Below, piece after piece: positions 34,849 through 44,094 of a stretch of DNA of 64,000 nt (position 1 is its first letter; the number at the start of each line of letters is the position of its first letter). The stretch covers positions 1 to 64,000 of the forward strand of contig CAKRTS010000013.1 in the NCBI GenBank assembly GCA_934402315.1, in the 5' to 3' direction. The stretch is from an uncultured Acetatifactor sp. (GTDB lineage: Bacteria > Bacillota > Clostridia > Lachnospirales > Lachnospiraceae). A program made the position numbers and the translations under genes. Under the pieces are notes generated by a model that saw nothing but the letters and a program-made list of their open reading frames with translations, did no database searches and had not been told where the DNA came from.

Positions 34849-37637
34849 TGCTGGAAAAATTAATGTCAAAGAAGTGGATGAATCTGTGTCTGCTTCTGGG
34901 AAGTGTATTGTTGATTGCCACAGTGGTGAGTTTTCCGCTTTATCAGACTGCTGCGTATGACAGGATGCTGCGTGATGAGTTTCAGAACGCGCTGGCAGAT
35001 ACTGGTGAGTGGCCGGCAAAGCTTGAGATGTCGGTAGTCTCTAAGAAAGAGGCCGGTGGGAAGACGATCAGCCGTCTGGAGGAGCTGAACAGAGGGATAT
35101 GCAACGATCTTGGTGTCACTCAGAGACAGGTTATCAGCTATTACCTCATGTATAAGCAGGATGCACATTCAACCATGAACAGAACGGATGTCGGTGAGAT
35201 TCCGGTGAGAATTGGTGCGTTGTCAGGGCTGCAGGAGCATGCAGAGCTGATCAGCGGGGAAATGTTCTCGGAGAGCGGACTCACGGAGGATGGAAGCATC
35301 GAGGTTGTGGTCAGCCAGAGCGCACTGGTTGGTCTGAATCTGCTGGTCGGGGAAACGATCAGGCTGGATAATCTGAAGGATGCTGAGGGAGGAGAGATCC
35401 GCCTCTATATCAAGGGAATATTCCGGGCAGGGGACAACAGCGATTTTTACTGGCAGCTGAACCCGGATCTGATGGACAATGTCTGTCTGATGGACATGGA
35501 TTTATACCGGCAGATGTTCACGGGGGATAATGCGCAGAAATATACGATGAACTGCAGCTATTACACCTTGTTTGAGTATTCGGATCTGACCGCTTCACAG
35601 GTGGAGAAGCTGTTGGAAAAGACAAAGTATTATACGGACGAGAGCGCCTATAAGGGAGTTATAGAGAAACCGTTGTATAAGGATACCCTGTCGACCTATC
35701 TGCGGAAGCAAGGCAGGATACAGGCAACGCTGACGATTCTCCAGATACCGGTACTGATTATGCTGGGTGCTTTTCTGTTCATGATTTCCGGACAGATGTA
35801 TGAGATGGAGCGGAATGAAATCTCTGTCATAAAGAGCCGTGGCAGCTCGGGAGGACAGATTTTCAGACTTTATCTTTATCAGAGTATGTTTCTGGCGTTT
35901 GTCGGGGGAATTCTGGGCATTGCTCTCGGAGCCGTGTTCAGCCAGATCCTCGGTTCGGCGAAGAGCTTTCTGGAATTTGACAGCAGCCGGACGCTTGCCC
36001 TGACCTTCACTCCGCAGGTATGGATCTATGCGGGAGCCTCCGTGCTCGCTACATTGCTCATTATGACCCTGCCCGCAATCCGGCATAGCCGGGTCACAAT
36101 CGTCAAGCTGAAACAGCAGAAGGCGCTGAAAAAGAAGAGCTGGTGGGAAAAGATTTTTCTGGATGTCATATTGCTCGGTCTTTCTCTGTATGGGTATTAC
36201 AGCTTTCGGAAAAGTGCGGACAGTCTGGCAGAGAGTGTGCTCTCGGGAGAAGCGCTGGATCCGCTTCTCTATGTCAGTTCATCATTGTTTATTGTGGGAC
36301 TGGGACTGCTCTTCCTCAGACTTCAGCCTCTTTTTGTCCAGCTGATTTATCTGATCGGAAAGAAGCGTTGGAGCCCGGCAAGCTATGCGTCCTTTATGGA
36401 GATAATTAAAAATGGCAGGAAACAGCAATTTATCATGCTCTTTCTCATCATGACCATTTCACTTGGCATGTATCATGCAACTGTGGCCCGGACGATTTTA
36501 CAGAATGCAAGGGATAACGTAGAATATCTGGACGGAGCGGATGTGATCGTGCGGGAGGTCTGGACAGAGATAACGGATACGAACGGTGCGGCGACGGGCA
36601 GTTATCTTGAGCCAGATTACAGTAAATATGCGGACTTAAGCTGTGCTGAGAACTATACTAAGGTGATCTACGACGAAAAGGCATATCTCGGAACGGGAAA
36701 GACATCCAGACAGTCCATTGTGCTCATGGGCATTCATACGAAGAATTTCGGCATGGTAACATGGGTACCTACCGGACTCATGGGGCATCCTTACTATGAC
36801 TATCTGAATGAGCTTGCAGTGGTGCAGAATGGAATACTGGTATCAGAGAATTTCCGCAGTAAGCTTGGGTACGAGATTGGAGATTCCATTACATATTATA
36901 ATAACAAGGGAATGAGCGCCACCGGGAAGATCGTAGATTTCTTTGACTACTGGCCCGGCTATGCCCCGACAGTTACGGATCTCAACCCTGACGGCACCGC
37001 ATACACGGAAGACCAGTATCTTCTTGTGGCGCATTATAATCTGTTGCAGCAGAAGTGGGGAACACAGCCCTATGAAGTCTGGATCAGTCTGAAGCCGGAT
37101 GCGGATACGAAGGTTGTGTACGATTGGATAGATAAGAATGATGTCAGACTCAAGAAGTTCGTGGATCGGACGAGTGATGTGGAGGATGCAATAGAGGATC
37201 CGCTGTTACAGGGAACGAATGGCGTCCTTACGATGGGCTTTGTCGTGACGATTCTGCTGTGTGCAGTCGGCTATCTGATTTACTGGATTATGTCGATACG
37301 CTCCAGAGAAATGATTTTCGGTGTATTGAGGGCTTGCGGAATGCATAAGGGTGAGCTGATTCATATGCTGTTGAACGAGCAGCTTTTTTCAGGTGTGCTG
37401 TCTGTTATCGCAGGTATCGGAATCGGACGGCTGACATCAGTGATGTTCGTGCCGATGCTGCAGCGGGCATACGCCGCGGCAAATCAGGTGCTGCCTATGG
37501 AGCTGGTTGTAAATGCGTCGGATATGCTGAGGCTGTACAGTGTGATTGCCTGTGTGATGCTGGTATGTCTTGCGACACTGATTCTGTTGTTGTTTAAAAT
37601 GAATGTGACAAAGGCGCTGAAGCTGGGTGAAGAATAA
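34836..37637 (+). CDS. FtsX/MacB-type ABC permease
   Basis: 933 residues. A membrane segment at about 16-36 is followed by an extracytoplasmic domain (40-300) and three membrane segments (about 300-410). A cytoplasmic linker (KLKQQKALKKKSWWE), two more segments, a further membrane segment and a second extracytoplasmic domain follow. The C-terminal FtsX core holds MSIRSREMIFGVLRACGMHK and three last segments. This is the two-FtsX-domain layout of mechanotransmission ABC proteins, which move lipoproteins, peptides or envelope lipids rather than sugars. It overlaps the adaptor upstream and the ATPase downstream by one base (TAATG). Confidence 0.82.
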   Translation: MLRIMLEKLMSKKWMNLCLLLGSVLLIATVVSFPLYQTAAYDRMLRDEFQNALADTGEWPAKLEMSVVSKKEAGGKTISRLEELNRGICNDLGVTQRQVISYYLMYKQDAHSTMNRTDVGEIPVRIGALSGLQEHAELISGEMFSESGLTEDGSIEVVVSQSALVGLNLLVGETIRLDNLKDAEGGEIRLYIKGIFRAGDNSDFYWQLNPDLMDNVCLMDMDLYRQMFTGDNAQKYTMNCSYYTLFEYSDLTASQVEKLLEKTKYYTDESAYKGVIEKPLYKDTLSTYLRKQGRIQATLTILQIPVLIMLGAFLFMISGQMYEMERNEISVIKSRGSSGGQIFRLYLYQSMFLAFVGGILGIALGAVFSQILGSAKSFLEFDSSRTLALTFTPQVWIYAGASVLATLLIMTLPAIRHSRVTIVKLKQQKALKKKSWWEKIFLDVILLGLSLYGYYSFRKSADSLAESVLSGEALDPLLYVSSSLFIVGLGLLFLRLQPLFVQLIYLIGKKRWSPASYASFMEIIKNGRKQQFIMLFLIMTISLGMYHATVARTILQNARDNVEYLDGADVIVREVWTEITDTNGAATGSYLEPDYSKYADLSCAENYTKVIYDEKAYLGTGKTSRQSIVLMGIHTKNFGMVTWVPTGLMGHPYYDYLNELAVVQNGILVSENFRSKLGYEIGDSITYYNNKGMSATGKIVDFFDYWPGYAPTVTDLNPDGTAYTEDQYLLVAHYNLLQQKWGTQPYEVWISLKPDADTKVVYDWIDKNDVRLKKFVDRTSDVEDAIEDPLLQGTNGVLTMGFVVTILLCAVGYLIYWIMSIRSREMIFGVLRACGMHKGELIHMLLNEQLFSGVLSVIAGIGIGRLTSVMFVPMLQRAYAAANQVLPMELVVNASDMLRLYSVIACVMLVCLATLILLLFKMNVTKALKLGEE

Positions 37638-38338
37638 TGGAGAATAATTTTGTGATTCAGGTAAAGGATGTCGATCGGATATTTCAGGTGCCGGGAGGGC
37701 AGTTCCAGGCACTGAAAAAAATTAATGCGGAAATTCCGAAGGGCAGTCTGACGATATTGAAGGGGCGTTCCGGTTCAGGTAAGACAACGCTTATGAACAT
37801 CATCGGAACGCTGGATAATCCTTCGGCAGGAGAGGTATGGATCGACGGCAGAGCCGTGAAAGGGATGTCGGACAAGGAGCGGGAGAACCTGCGCAGAAGA
37901 GATATGGGCTTTGTTTTCCAGGCGGTATCACTGATCCCGACGATGAATGCCTTTCAGAATGTTGAGTTTTCCATGCGCATGGCAGGAATCAGGGCTGGCA
38001 GGGAGCGCGACAGGCGTGTGGAGGAATGCCTGAAGCTTGTGGGACTGGGAAGCCGTATCCATCATATGCCGGCGGAGATGTCCGGAGGTGAGCAGCAGAG
38101 AGTGGCCATTGCAAGGGCGATAGCACACAGTCCGAAGCTGATTCTGGCTGATGAACCGACGGCAGAGCTTGACAGTGCGATGGCAGCACAGGTGACAAAG
38201 CTCTTTCATGATATGACGAGAAAGGAAGGAATATCCATTCTCATGACAACACATGATGTCGGACTGATGGATGCCGGAGATATGATTATTGAACTCGAAA
38301 ATGGAGAGCGCGTCATAAGAACCGCAGAAGGAGAGTGA
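37637..38338 (+). CDS. ABC ATPase of the MacB/LolD class, first
   Basis: 233 residues. Walker A GRSGSGKTTL (about 42-51), signature SGGEQQRVAIARA (about 151-163), Walker B LILADEPTAELD, and the switch histidine in MTTHDVG. The FQAVSLIPTMNAFQNVEF segment is typical of MacB/LolD ATPases. Start codon shared with the permease stop. It is followed after three bases by a second ATPase. Confidence 0.88.
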   Translation: MENNFVIQVKDVDRIFQVPGGQFQALKKINAEIPKGSLTILKGRSGSGKTTLMNIIGTLDNPSAGEVWIDGRAVKGMSDKERENLRRRDMGFVFQAVSLIPTMNAFQNVEFSMRMAGIRAGRERDRRVEECLKLVGLGSRIHHMPAEMSGGEQQRVAIARAIAHSPKLILADEPTAELDSAMAAQVTKLFHDMTRKEGISILMTTHDVGLMDAGDMIIELENGERVIRTAEGE

Positions 38339-38341
38339 CAC

Positions 38342-39226
38342 ATGCCGGACGCAATGATACGGGCGGAAGGCCTGGTAAAAATCTATAAAACCAAACAGAC
38401 GGAGGTGCTTGCGCTTCAGGGGCTGGATCTGCAGGTGGATACAGGGGAACTGACCGCCATCATCGGTAACAGCGGAAGCGGTAAATCGACCTTCCTGAAC
38501 ATGATTGGCGGTCTGGATCGTCCCAGTGCCGGTTCGCTCTTCGTGGCGGGAAGCAATCTTTTCACCATGACGGAGAAGGAGCTTGTGCGCTATAAGCGGG
38601 ACACGGTCGGCTTCGTCTGGCAGAATAACGGCAGAAATCTTGTGCCTTATCTGTCGGCGCTGGAGAATGTGATGCTGCCGATGAGCCTTTCCGGCACGAA
38701 GAAAAAGAAGGAAAAGGCATTACAGCTCCTGGAGATGGTGGGAATGGGTGCCAAGAAGCACAGCCGCATGAACATGCTGTCCGGCGGTGAACAGCAGAGG
38801 ATCGCTATTGCCATTGCGCTGGCAAATTCCCCGAAGCTGCTGCTCGCGGATGAGCCGACGGGAAGCGTGGATGCGGCGACGGCAAATTATATTTTTGACG
38901 TATTCTCCGAGCTGAACAGGAACGGTCAGACGATCCTGATTGTCACGCATGATGTCGCGCTCTCCAAGAAGGTGAAGAGAGTCGTGGCGATCCGGGACGG
39001 CAAGATCAGCAGCGAACGTGTTCTCAAGGAGGCATATGCCGACCGGCTGCAGGAGAGCAATATCGACTGGCGTGCGGAGGAGACGCAGGAGGAATATGCC
39101 ATTGTCGATAAGGTCGGGAGAGTACAGATTCCTGCCGAGCTGCTCTCCGGGCTGGAGCTGGATGATAATAAGGTAAGCATCAGCATACAGGACGGGAAAG
39201 TGGTAATTTCAAAGCCGGAGACCTGA
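38342..39226 (+). CDS. ABC ATPase with an AbrB-like C-terminal tail
   Basis: 294 residues. The ATPase core (about 1-225) has GNSGSGKSTF, SGGEQQRIAIAIALA, LLLADEPTGSVD and THDVALSKKV. After a linker (about 226-250) a short domain at about 252-294 reads VDKVGRVQIPAELLSGLELD, then VSISIQDGKVVISKP. This is the swapped-hairpin AbrB/SpoVT/MazE pattern normally found in DNA-binding regulators. A dimerisation or regulatory role on the transporter is more likely than DNA binding, but both are possible. The FtsX permease is single, so two different ATPases probably form the heterodimer. Confidence 0.8.
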   Translation: MPDAMIRAEGLVKIYKTKQTEVLALQGLDLQVDTGELTAIIGNSGSGKSTFLNMIGGLDRPSAGSLFVAGSNLFTMTEKELVRYKRDTVGFVWQNNGRNLVPYLSALENVMLPMSLSGTKKKKEKALQLLEMVGMGAKKHSRMNMLSGGEQQRIAIAIALANSPKLLLADEPTGSVDAATANYIFDVFSELNRNGQTILIVTHDVALSKKVKRVVAIRDGKISSERVLKEAYADRLQESNIDWRAEETQEEYAIVDKVGRVQIPAELLSGLELDDNKVSISIQDGKVVISKPET

Positions 39227-39256
39227 CGGGAAGCAAGGGAAAGGACGGAGACAGCG

Positions 39257-40825
39257 ATGAAGAAGGCTGAGGGAACTATTGTAAAAAATGCAAATCCAAT
39301 TATCAAAGCAGATTATCCCAATCCGGATGTAATCAGGGTCGGGGATGTGTACTATATGCTCTGCGCCACCCTGCATTTCCTGCCGGGAGCGGTCATACTC
39401 CGCTCCTATGATCTGATTCATTGGGAGATCGCCAGCTATGTGTTCGAGACCTTTGAGGGAACGGAGGAGGCGAGGATGACGAATGAGCGCAGCAACTACG
39501 GCTATGGCATGTGGGCTGGCTCCATCCGGTATTATAAAGGGCGCTTTTATGTCAGCTTCGCGGCGAAGGAGACCTGCAAGACCTATTTTTACTCCGCGGA
39601 GAGCGTGGAAGGGCCGTGGGAGAGCCGGTGTATTGACTTCTATTTTCATCACGGCTCGCTCTTCTTCGATGATGACGACAGGGTGTATCTGATCTTTGGG
39701 CACAAGGAGATTTTCATCAGGGAGATGCTCCCGGACTTAAGCGGACTGATGCCGGGAGGCTTTGCGCGGAAGCTGCTCACGGAGCAGGAGGATGTCTGGC
39801 TCGGATATGAGGGTTCGCACTTTTATAAGATAGACGGCAGATATTATCTGTTCGTGATCCGCTGGCCGAAGACGGGAACAGGGAGAAAGGTGCAGCTGTG
39901 CTATGCAGGTGACAGGCTGGACGGTGAGTTTCAGGGCAGGACAGTGCTGGACGATGACATGGGGTATTTTAACAATGGGATTGCGCAGGGAGGACTTGTC
40001 GACACGAGTGACGGACATTGGTTTTCTGTGATGATGCAGGACCGGCTTGCCGCCGGAAGGGCTCCTGTGCTGGTTCCGGTCGAATGGCAGGAGGGATTTC
40101 CTGTTTTCGGCAATGCCGGGAAAGCGCCGTTGATTGCAGAAAATGTCAGCAACAGACCGTATTATGAGTACGAACCGCTCTATACCTCGGACGATTTTGC
40201 ACCGGTGACGGAGGATGGCAGCTGCCGTTTGAAACCGCAGTGGCAGTGGAACCATGAGCCGAATCCGGCGCTCTGGAAAATCGCGGAGGGCGGAGGACTG
40301 CGCATTGAGACGGGAAAGCTGTGCACGAATGTCACGCAGGCGGTAAATACGCTGACGCAGAGGATGTTTTTCCCGAAGAGCAGTGTGGAAGTCACGGTTG
40401 ATGCCGCAGGGCTGAATGAGGGAGACGTGGCGGGGCTCTGTGCGCTGCAGGGCTGCTACGGGCTGCTTGCCGTGACAATGGAGCTCAAGCAGTATTACCT
40501 CGTTGTCATCGAGAGAGAGAATACGGAGAAGAACCGGAATACCACGGTTGCGGATTACATGCCGGGTATCGTGAAGGAGAAGATACATCTTGCCTCGCCG
40601 GTTGTCCGGCTCCGGATGGAGACGGATTTTGAGAAGGGAAGAGATGAGGCGGAGTTTTTCTACAGCGAAGACCTTTCCGATGTGAAGTGGAAGAAGGCAG
40701 GACAAGGACACAAGCTGTATTTCGGTCTGGATCATTTTTCGGGCTGCCGCTGTGGTCTCAGCATCTATTCGACAAAGAAGATCGGAGGCTCAGCCCTGTT
40801 TCGGGATTTTGTGTATGAGTATTAG
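39257..40825 (+). CDS. GH43 family beta-xylosidase/alpha-L-arabinofuranosidase
   Basis: 522 residues, no signal peptide. NPIIKADYPNPDVIRVGDVY opens the five-bladed propeller; GMWAGSIRYYKGRFYVSF and GYEGSHFYK (with the predicted acid Glu) follow. The C-terminal beta-sandwich ends KLYFGLDHFSGCRCGLSIYS. It is a paralogue of the C-terminal half of the 12717 fusion and comparable in length to stand-alone GH43 enzymes. It should remove xylose or arabinose from imported oligosaccharides in the cytoplasm. It follows the exporter ATPase by 30 bp on the same strand. Confidence 0.87.
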   Translation: MKKAEGTIVKNANPIIKADYPNPDVIRVGDVYYMLCATLHFLPGAVILRSYDLIHWEIASYVFETFEGTEEARMTNERSNYGYGMWAGSIRYYKGRFYVSFAAKETCKTYFYSAESVEGPWESRCIDFYFHHGSLFFDDDDRVYLIFGHKEIFIREMLPDLSGLMPGGFARKLLTEQEDVWLGYEGSHFYKIDGRYYLFVIRWPKTGTGRKVQLCYAGDRLDGEFQGRTVLDDDMGYFNNGIAQGGLVDTSDGHWFSVMMQDRLAAGRAPVLVPVEWQEGFPVFGNAGKAPLIAENVSNRPYYEYEPLYTSDDFAPVTEDGSCRLKPQWQWNHEPNPALWKIAEGGGLRIETGKLCTNVTQAVNTLTQRMFFPKSSVEVTVDAAGLNEGDVAGLCALQGCYGLLAVTMELKQYYLVVIERENTEKNRNTTVADYMPGIVKEKIHLASPVVRLRMETDFEKGRDEAEFFYSEDLSDVKWKKAGQGHKLYFGLDHFSGCRCGLSIYSTKKIGGSALFRDFVYEY

Positions 40826-40894
40826 TGCCGGAGGAGAGGCAGCTTGCAAAAAAGACTGAGTCATGCTAGAATGATGCAGTCGGAGGATGAGTCT

Positions 40895-41518
40895 GTGAAT
40901 CAGGTAAATTATCAGAGAGAGCTGGATAAGATAATAGAGGGATTGACAGGTGCGGGAGAGGATTCCGCACCTGATTTGTTTCTGCACAGCTGTTGCGCAC
41001 CCTGCAGCAGCTATGTGCTGGAATATCTTTGCAGGTATTTTCACATAACGGTCTTTTATTATAACCCGAATATTTCCGCATCGGAGGAATACCGGAAGAG
41101 AGTCGCTGAACAGAAGAGACTGATCGAGGCATATAATAGGGAAGAAAAGGGATATCCGATCCGGATTGTCGAGGGAGATTATGAGCCGGAGCGTTTTTAT
41201 GAGATTGCGAAGGGCTTTGAAGCCTGCCCGGAGGGCGGCGAGAGATGCTTCCGGTGCTTCGATTTAAGACTGCGGGAGACGGCAAAGCGTGCGAAGGAGG
41301 GCGGTTATGCCTATTTCTGTACGACGCTTACCATCAGTCCGCTCAAGAATGCTGCGAAGCTGAATGAGATCGGACAGGCATTGTCTGAGGAGTACGGAGT
41401 CAGCTGGCTGCCGTCCGACTTCAAAAAGCGGAACGGTTATAAGAGGTCGATCGAATTATCGGCGGAATATGAGCTGTACCGGCAGAATTACTGCGGGTGC
41501 GCGTTTTCACAGAGATGA
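40895..41518 (+). CDS. queH: Epoxyqueuosine reductase QueH
   Basis: 207 residues. HSCCAPCSSYVLEYL (adjacent-cysteine motif), FYYNPNI, ERCFRCFDLRL, TTLTISPLKN and the closing NYCGCAFSQR are QueH signatures. The enzyme reduces epoxyqueuosine to queuosine in tRNA using an iron-sulfur cluster. I chose GTG 40895 because GGAGGA lies seven bases upstream and family members begin two to four residues before NYQ; a TTG at 40844 with GAGGAGAGG upstream and an ATG at 40871 are alternatives. Confidence 0.9.
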   Translation: MNQVNYQRELDKIIEGLTGAGEDSAPDLFLHSCCAPCSSYVLEYLCRYFHITVFYYNPNISASEEYRKRVAEQKRLIEAYNREEKGYPIRIVEGDYEPERFYEIAKGFEACPEGGERCFRCFDLRLRETAKRAKEGGYAYFCTTLTISPLKNAAKLNEIGQALSEEYGVSWLPSDFKKRNGYKRSIELSAEYELYRQNYCGCAFSQR

Positions 41519-41541
41519 CATTCCGTAACAGCAGAAATTCC

Positions 41542-41570
41542 TTGCGTGTGCCGGAAAAGTAAGGTATAGT
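41542..41570 (+). promoter_or_regulatory. Predicted promoter of argS
   Basis: TTGCGT (41542-41547), 17-bp spacer, TATAGT (41565-41570), 87 bp before the argS start. The leader has no recognisable T-box. Confidence 0.55.
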
Positions 41571-41656
41571 TAGAAATATAATTTGTGCAGTACGGGCAGA
41601 GCTGCTGTCTGAGCGGCGATGTGCAGAGAATAGAAGTGCAGAGATGAGGATTTAGT

Positions 41657-43423
41657 ATGAAGAAGATTTTGGATTTGTTGTCAGAAGAGATGGGAAGGGC
41701 GTTTGAGGCTGCCGGTTATGACAGCGCACTCGGAAAGGTTACGATTTCCAACCGTCCCGATCTCTGTGAATACCAGTGCAACGGCGCTATGGCAGGTGCG
41801 AAGCAGTATCATAAGGCACCGATCATGATTGCCAACGAGGTTGCGGAAAAGCTGAAAAACAGCGAGGTGTTTCAGGAGGCAGCAGCGGCAGCGCCGGGCT
41901 TTCTCAACCTGAAGCTCTCCGAAGAGTATCTGTTAGAACAGCTTAAGACCATGGCGAAGGAGCCTAAGTTCGGACTGGAAAAGCCCGCAAAGGCAAAGAA
42001 GATCATTGTGGACTACGGTGGAGCAAATGTTGCAAAGCCTCTCCATGTAGGACATCTCCGCTCGGCTGTCATCGGTGAGAGCATCAAGCGGATCAACCGC
42101 TATGTCGGACATGAGGTCATCGGCGATGTGCATCTGGGGGACTGGGGCTTGCAGATGGGTCTTGTCATCATGGGCTTGAAGGAAAGAAAGCCTGATCTGA
42201 TCTACTTTGATGAAAGCTATGAGGGAGAATATCCGGCGGAAGCGCCGTTCACCATCTCAGAGCTTGAGGAGATTTATCCTGCATCCAGTGCAAAGTCCAA
42301 GGAAGATCCTGAGTACAAGGCAAAGGCGATGGAGGCGACCTATAAGCTCCAGAACGGTGTGCGCGGCTACCGTGCGCTCTGGAAGCATATATTGAATGTC
42401 TCTGTGGCGGATCTGAAGAAAAATTACGGCAGCCTGAACGTGGAATTTGATCTCTGGAAAGGTGAGAGCGATGTGCACGATCTGATTCCGGAGATGGTCG
42501 ATTATATGAAGAAGGGCGGCTACGCCTATATCAGCGAGGGTGCGCTCGTCGTCGATGTCAAGGAGGAGACGGATACCAAGGAGGTACCGCCCTGCATGAT
42601 CCTGAAGTCAGACGGGGCTTCCCTGTATAATACGACGGATCTTGCTACAATTATGGAGCGTATGCGGCTGTATCATCCCGATGAGATCATTTATCTCACG
42701 GATAAAAGGCAGGATCTCTATTTTGAACAGGTTTTCCGCTGCGCGAGAAAGACAAAGCTTGTGGAGCCTGAAACAGAGCTGAGATGGATTGGCTTCGGCA
42801 CGGTAAACGGCAAGGATGGCAAACCGTTCAAGACCAGAGACGGCGGCGTGATGCGTCTGGAGACACTGATCCGTGAGACGAAGGACGAGATGTACCGCAA
42901 GATCAGGGAGGGACGCGAAATGTCCGAGGAAGAGGCAAGGCAGGTTGCAGACCTTGTCGCTATCTCCGCGCTGCTGTACGGTGATCTCTCCAATCAGGCA
43001 TCCAAGGATTACATTTTTGACATAGACAGGTTTACCTCCTTTGAGGGAGATACCGGTCCTTACATTTTATATACGATCGTCCGGATCAAGTCGATTCTGG
43101 CCAAGTATAAGGAGCAGGGCGGAAATTCTGAGGAGCTTTCGCTCCGTGTGGCTTCGGGCGATGCGGAGAAGGCGCTGATGATGGAGCTTGTGCAGTTTAA
43201 TGCCATGATGCAGAGTGCCGCGGAAGAGACGGCTCCCCATAAGGTGTGCGCCTATATTTACGATCTCGCCAACGACTTCAATCATTTCTACCATGAGACG
43301 AAGATCCTCGGGGAAGAGGACGAGGCGAAGCGGGAGGGACTGCTCGCACTGCTGGTGCTGACCAGAAATGTACTGGAAACCTGCATACAGGTTCTGGGAT
43401 TTTCCGCACCGGAAAAAATGTAA
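41657..43423 (+). CDS. argS: Arginyl-tRNA synthetase
   Basis: 588 residues. ANVAKPLHVGHLRSAVIGES contains the class I HIGH-type motif (HVGH). The middle has GDWGLQMGL and MILKSDGASLYNTTDLA, and FGTVNGKDGKPFKTRDGG is the KMSK-equivalent region usual in ArgS. A C-terminal anticodon-binding helical domain (DALR type) ends LGFSAPEKM. It charges tRNA-Arg. Its stop lies nine bases before the tRNA promoter. Confidence 0.95.
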   Translation: MKKILDLLSEEMGRAFEAAGYDSALGKVTISNRPDLCEYQCNGAMAGAKQYHKAPIMIANEVAEKLKNSEVFQEAAAAAPGFLNLKLSEEYLLEQLKTMAKEPKFGLEKPAKAKKIIVDYGGANVAKPLHVGHLRSAVIGESIKRINRYVGHEVIGDVHLGDWGLQMGLVIMGLKERKPDLIYFDESYEGEYPAEAPFTISELEEIYPASSAKSKEDPEYKAKAMEATYKLQNGVRGYRALWKHILNVSVADLKKNYGSLNVEFDLWKGESDVHDLIPEMVDYMKKGGYAYISEGALVVDVKEETDTKEVPPCMILKSDGASLYNTTDLATIMERMRLYHPDEIIYLTDKRQDLYFEQVFRCARKTKLVEPETELRWIGFGTVNGKDGKPFKTRDGGVMRLETLIRETKDEMYRKIREGREMSEEEARQVADLVAISALLYGDLSNQASKDYIFDIDRFTSFEGDTGPYILYTIVRIKSILAKYKEQGGNSEELSLRVASGDAEKALMMELVQFNAMMQSAAEETAPHKVCAYIYDLANDFNHFYHETKILGEEDEAKREGLLALLVLTRNVLETCIQVLGFSAPEKM

Positions 43424-43431
43424 AAAAACAG

Positions 43432-43460
43432 TTGACAAAAACAGATTTGCAAGGTATACT
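43432..43460 (+). promoter_or_regulatory. Strong promoter for the tRNA pair
   Basis: TTGACA (43432-43437), 17-bp spacer, TATACT (43455-43460): near-consensus and 32 bp before the first tRNA. Confidence 0.85.
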
Positions 43461-43492
43461 AATCAAGTCGGTTGCGAGAGTAACCGACAAAT

Positions 43493-43565
43493 GGAAGTTT
43501 AGCTCAGCTGGGAGAGCATCTGCCTTACAAGCAGAGGGTCATAGGTTCGAACCCTATAACTTCCA
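43493..43565 (+). tRNA. tRNA-Val (TAC)
   Basis: 73 nt with a GGAAGTT/AACTTCC acceptor stem, D-loop TAGCTCAGCTGGGAGAGCA, anticodon TAC within CTGCCTTACAAGCAG, and T-arm GGTTCGAACC. CCA is not encoded. Confidence 0.95.
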
Positions 43566-43593
43566 CTCCAACTCAGGTTGGTATATGTCATAT

Positions 43594-43667
43594 GGCGAGA
43601 TAGCTCAGTTGGCTAGAGCATGCGGTTCATACCCGCAGTGTCGAGGGTTCGAATCCCCCTCTCGCTA
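43594..43667 (+). tRNA. tRNA-Met (CAT)
   Basis: 74 nt. Acceptor GGCGAGA with TCTCGCT (one G-U pair), D-loop TAGCTCAGTTGGCTAGAGCA, anticodon CAT in GCGGTTCATACCCGC, T-arm GGGTTCGAATCCC. The T-arm and acceptor fit an elongator tRNA; the alternative is a tRNA-Ile whose anticodon C is modified to lysidine. Confidence 0.93.
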
Positions 43668-43680
43668 TTAGGTTTAAGAA

Positions 43681-43717
43681 TCGGAAATGCTGATAAGAGC
43701 AGTGTTTCCGACTTTTT
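43681..43717 (+). terminator. Terminator of the tRNA operon
   Basis: TCGGAAA (43681-43687) pairs with TTTCCGA (43705-43711), with further partial pairing inside, followed by CTTTTT. Confidence 0.75.
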
Positions 43718-43810
43718 GTAATTTGAAAAAGTAAACAAAACGCTATAATTACAAATGTACGCGGGGCAAGAAATAGAACAGCAGAAATGGGAATAAAGGG
43801 GATATAGGGA

Positions 43811-44071
43811 TTGCAGATAGAATATAGTAAAACGGCTGTCAAGTTTATAAACAAAATGGATAGACAGACAAAACAGCGAATAAAGAAGGCGATTGAAGGA
43901 TTGACAGAACAACCGCCCCAAGGGGATATAAAACCGCTACAAGGTTATACTGATGGACGAAAAAGGTTGAGAGTTGGGAAATACAGGATAATATATAATT
44001 ATTTGCCAAATGGTGAGATAGAAATATTATATATAATCGATATTAATTCTAGAGGAGATATATATAAATAA
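43811..44071 (+). CDS. RelE/ParE-type toxin
   Basis: 86 residues. VKFINKMDRQTKQRIKKAIE, then DIKPLQGY, KRLRVGKYRIIYNY and EILYIIDI follow the RelE-superfamily fold (ribosome-dependent mRNA cleavage). The TTG start at 43811 follows a GGG-rich site. It is followed by a small antitoxin-like gene, in toxin-first order. A promoter-like TTTGAA, 16-bp spacer, TATAAT lies at 43722-43749. The DNA is AT-rich compared with argS, and the position right behind tRNA genes is a common insertion spot. Confidence 0.8.
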   Translation: MQIEYSKTAVKFINKMDRQTKQRIKKAIEGLTEQPPQGDIKPLQGYTDGRKRLRVGKYRIIYNYLPNGEIEILYIIDINSRGDIYK

Positions 44072-44094
44072 CATTTCAGAAAGGAGAATAACAA

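Noticed and set aside
37637..39226. The two ATPases as energisers of the sugar importers
   Set aside because: Their sequence and overlap with the FtsX gene place them in the MacB/LolD class; CUT1 importers normally use MsmX-type ATPases.
39737..40735. 332-residue open frame on the reverse strand
   Set aside because: Antisense shadow of the GH43 gene.
41571..41656. T-box riboswitch before argS
   Set aside because: The leader is too short and lacks the T-box sequence and an antiterminator.
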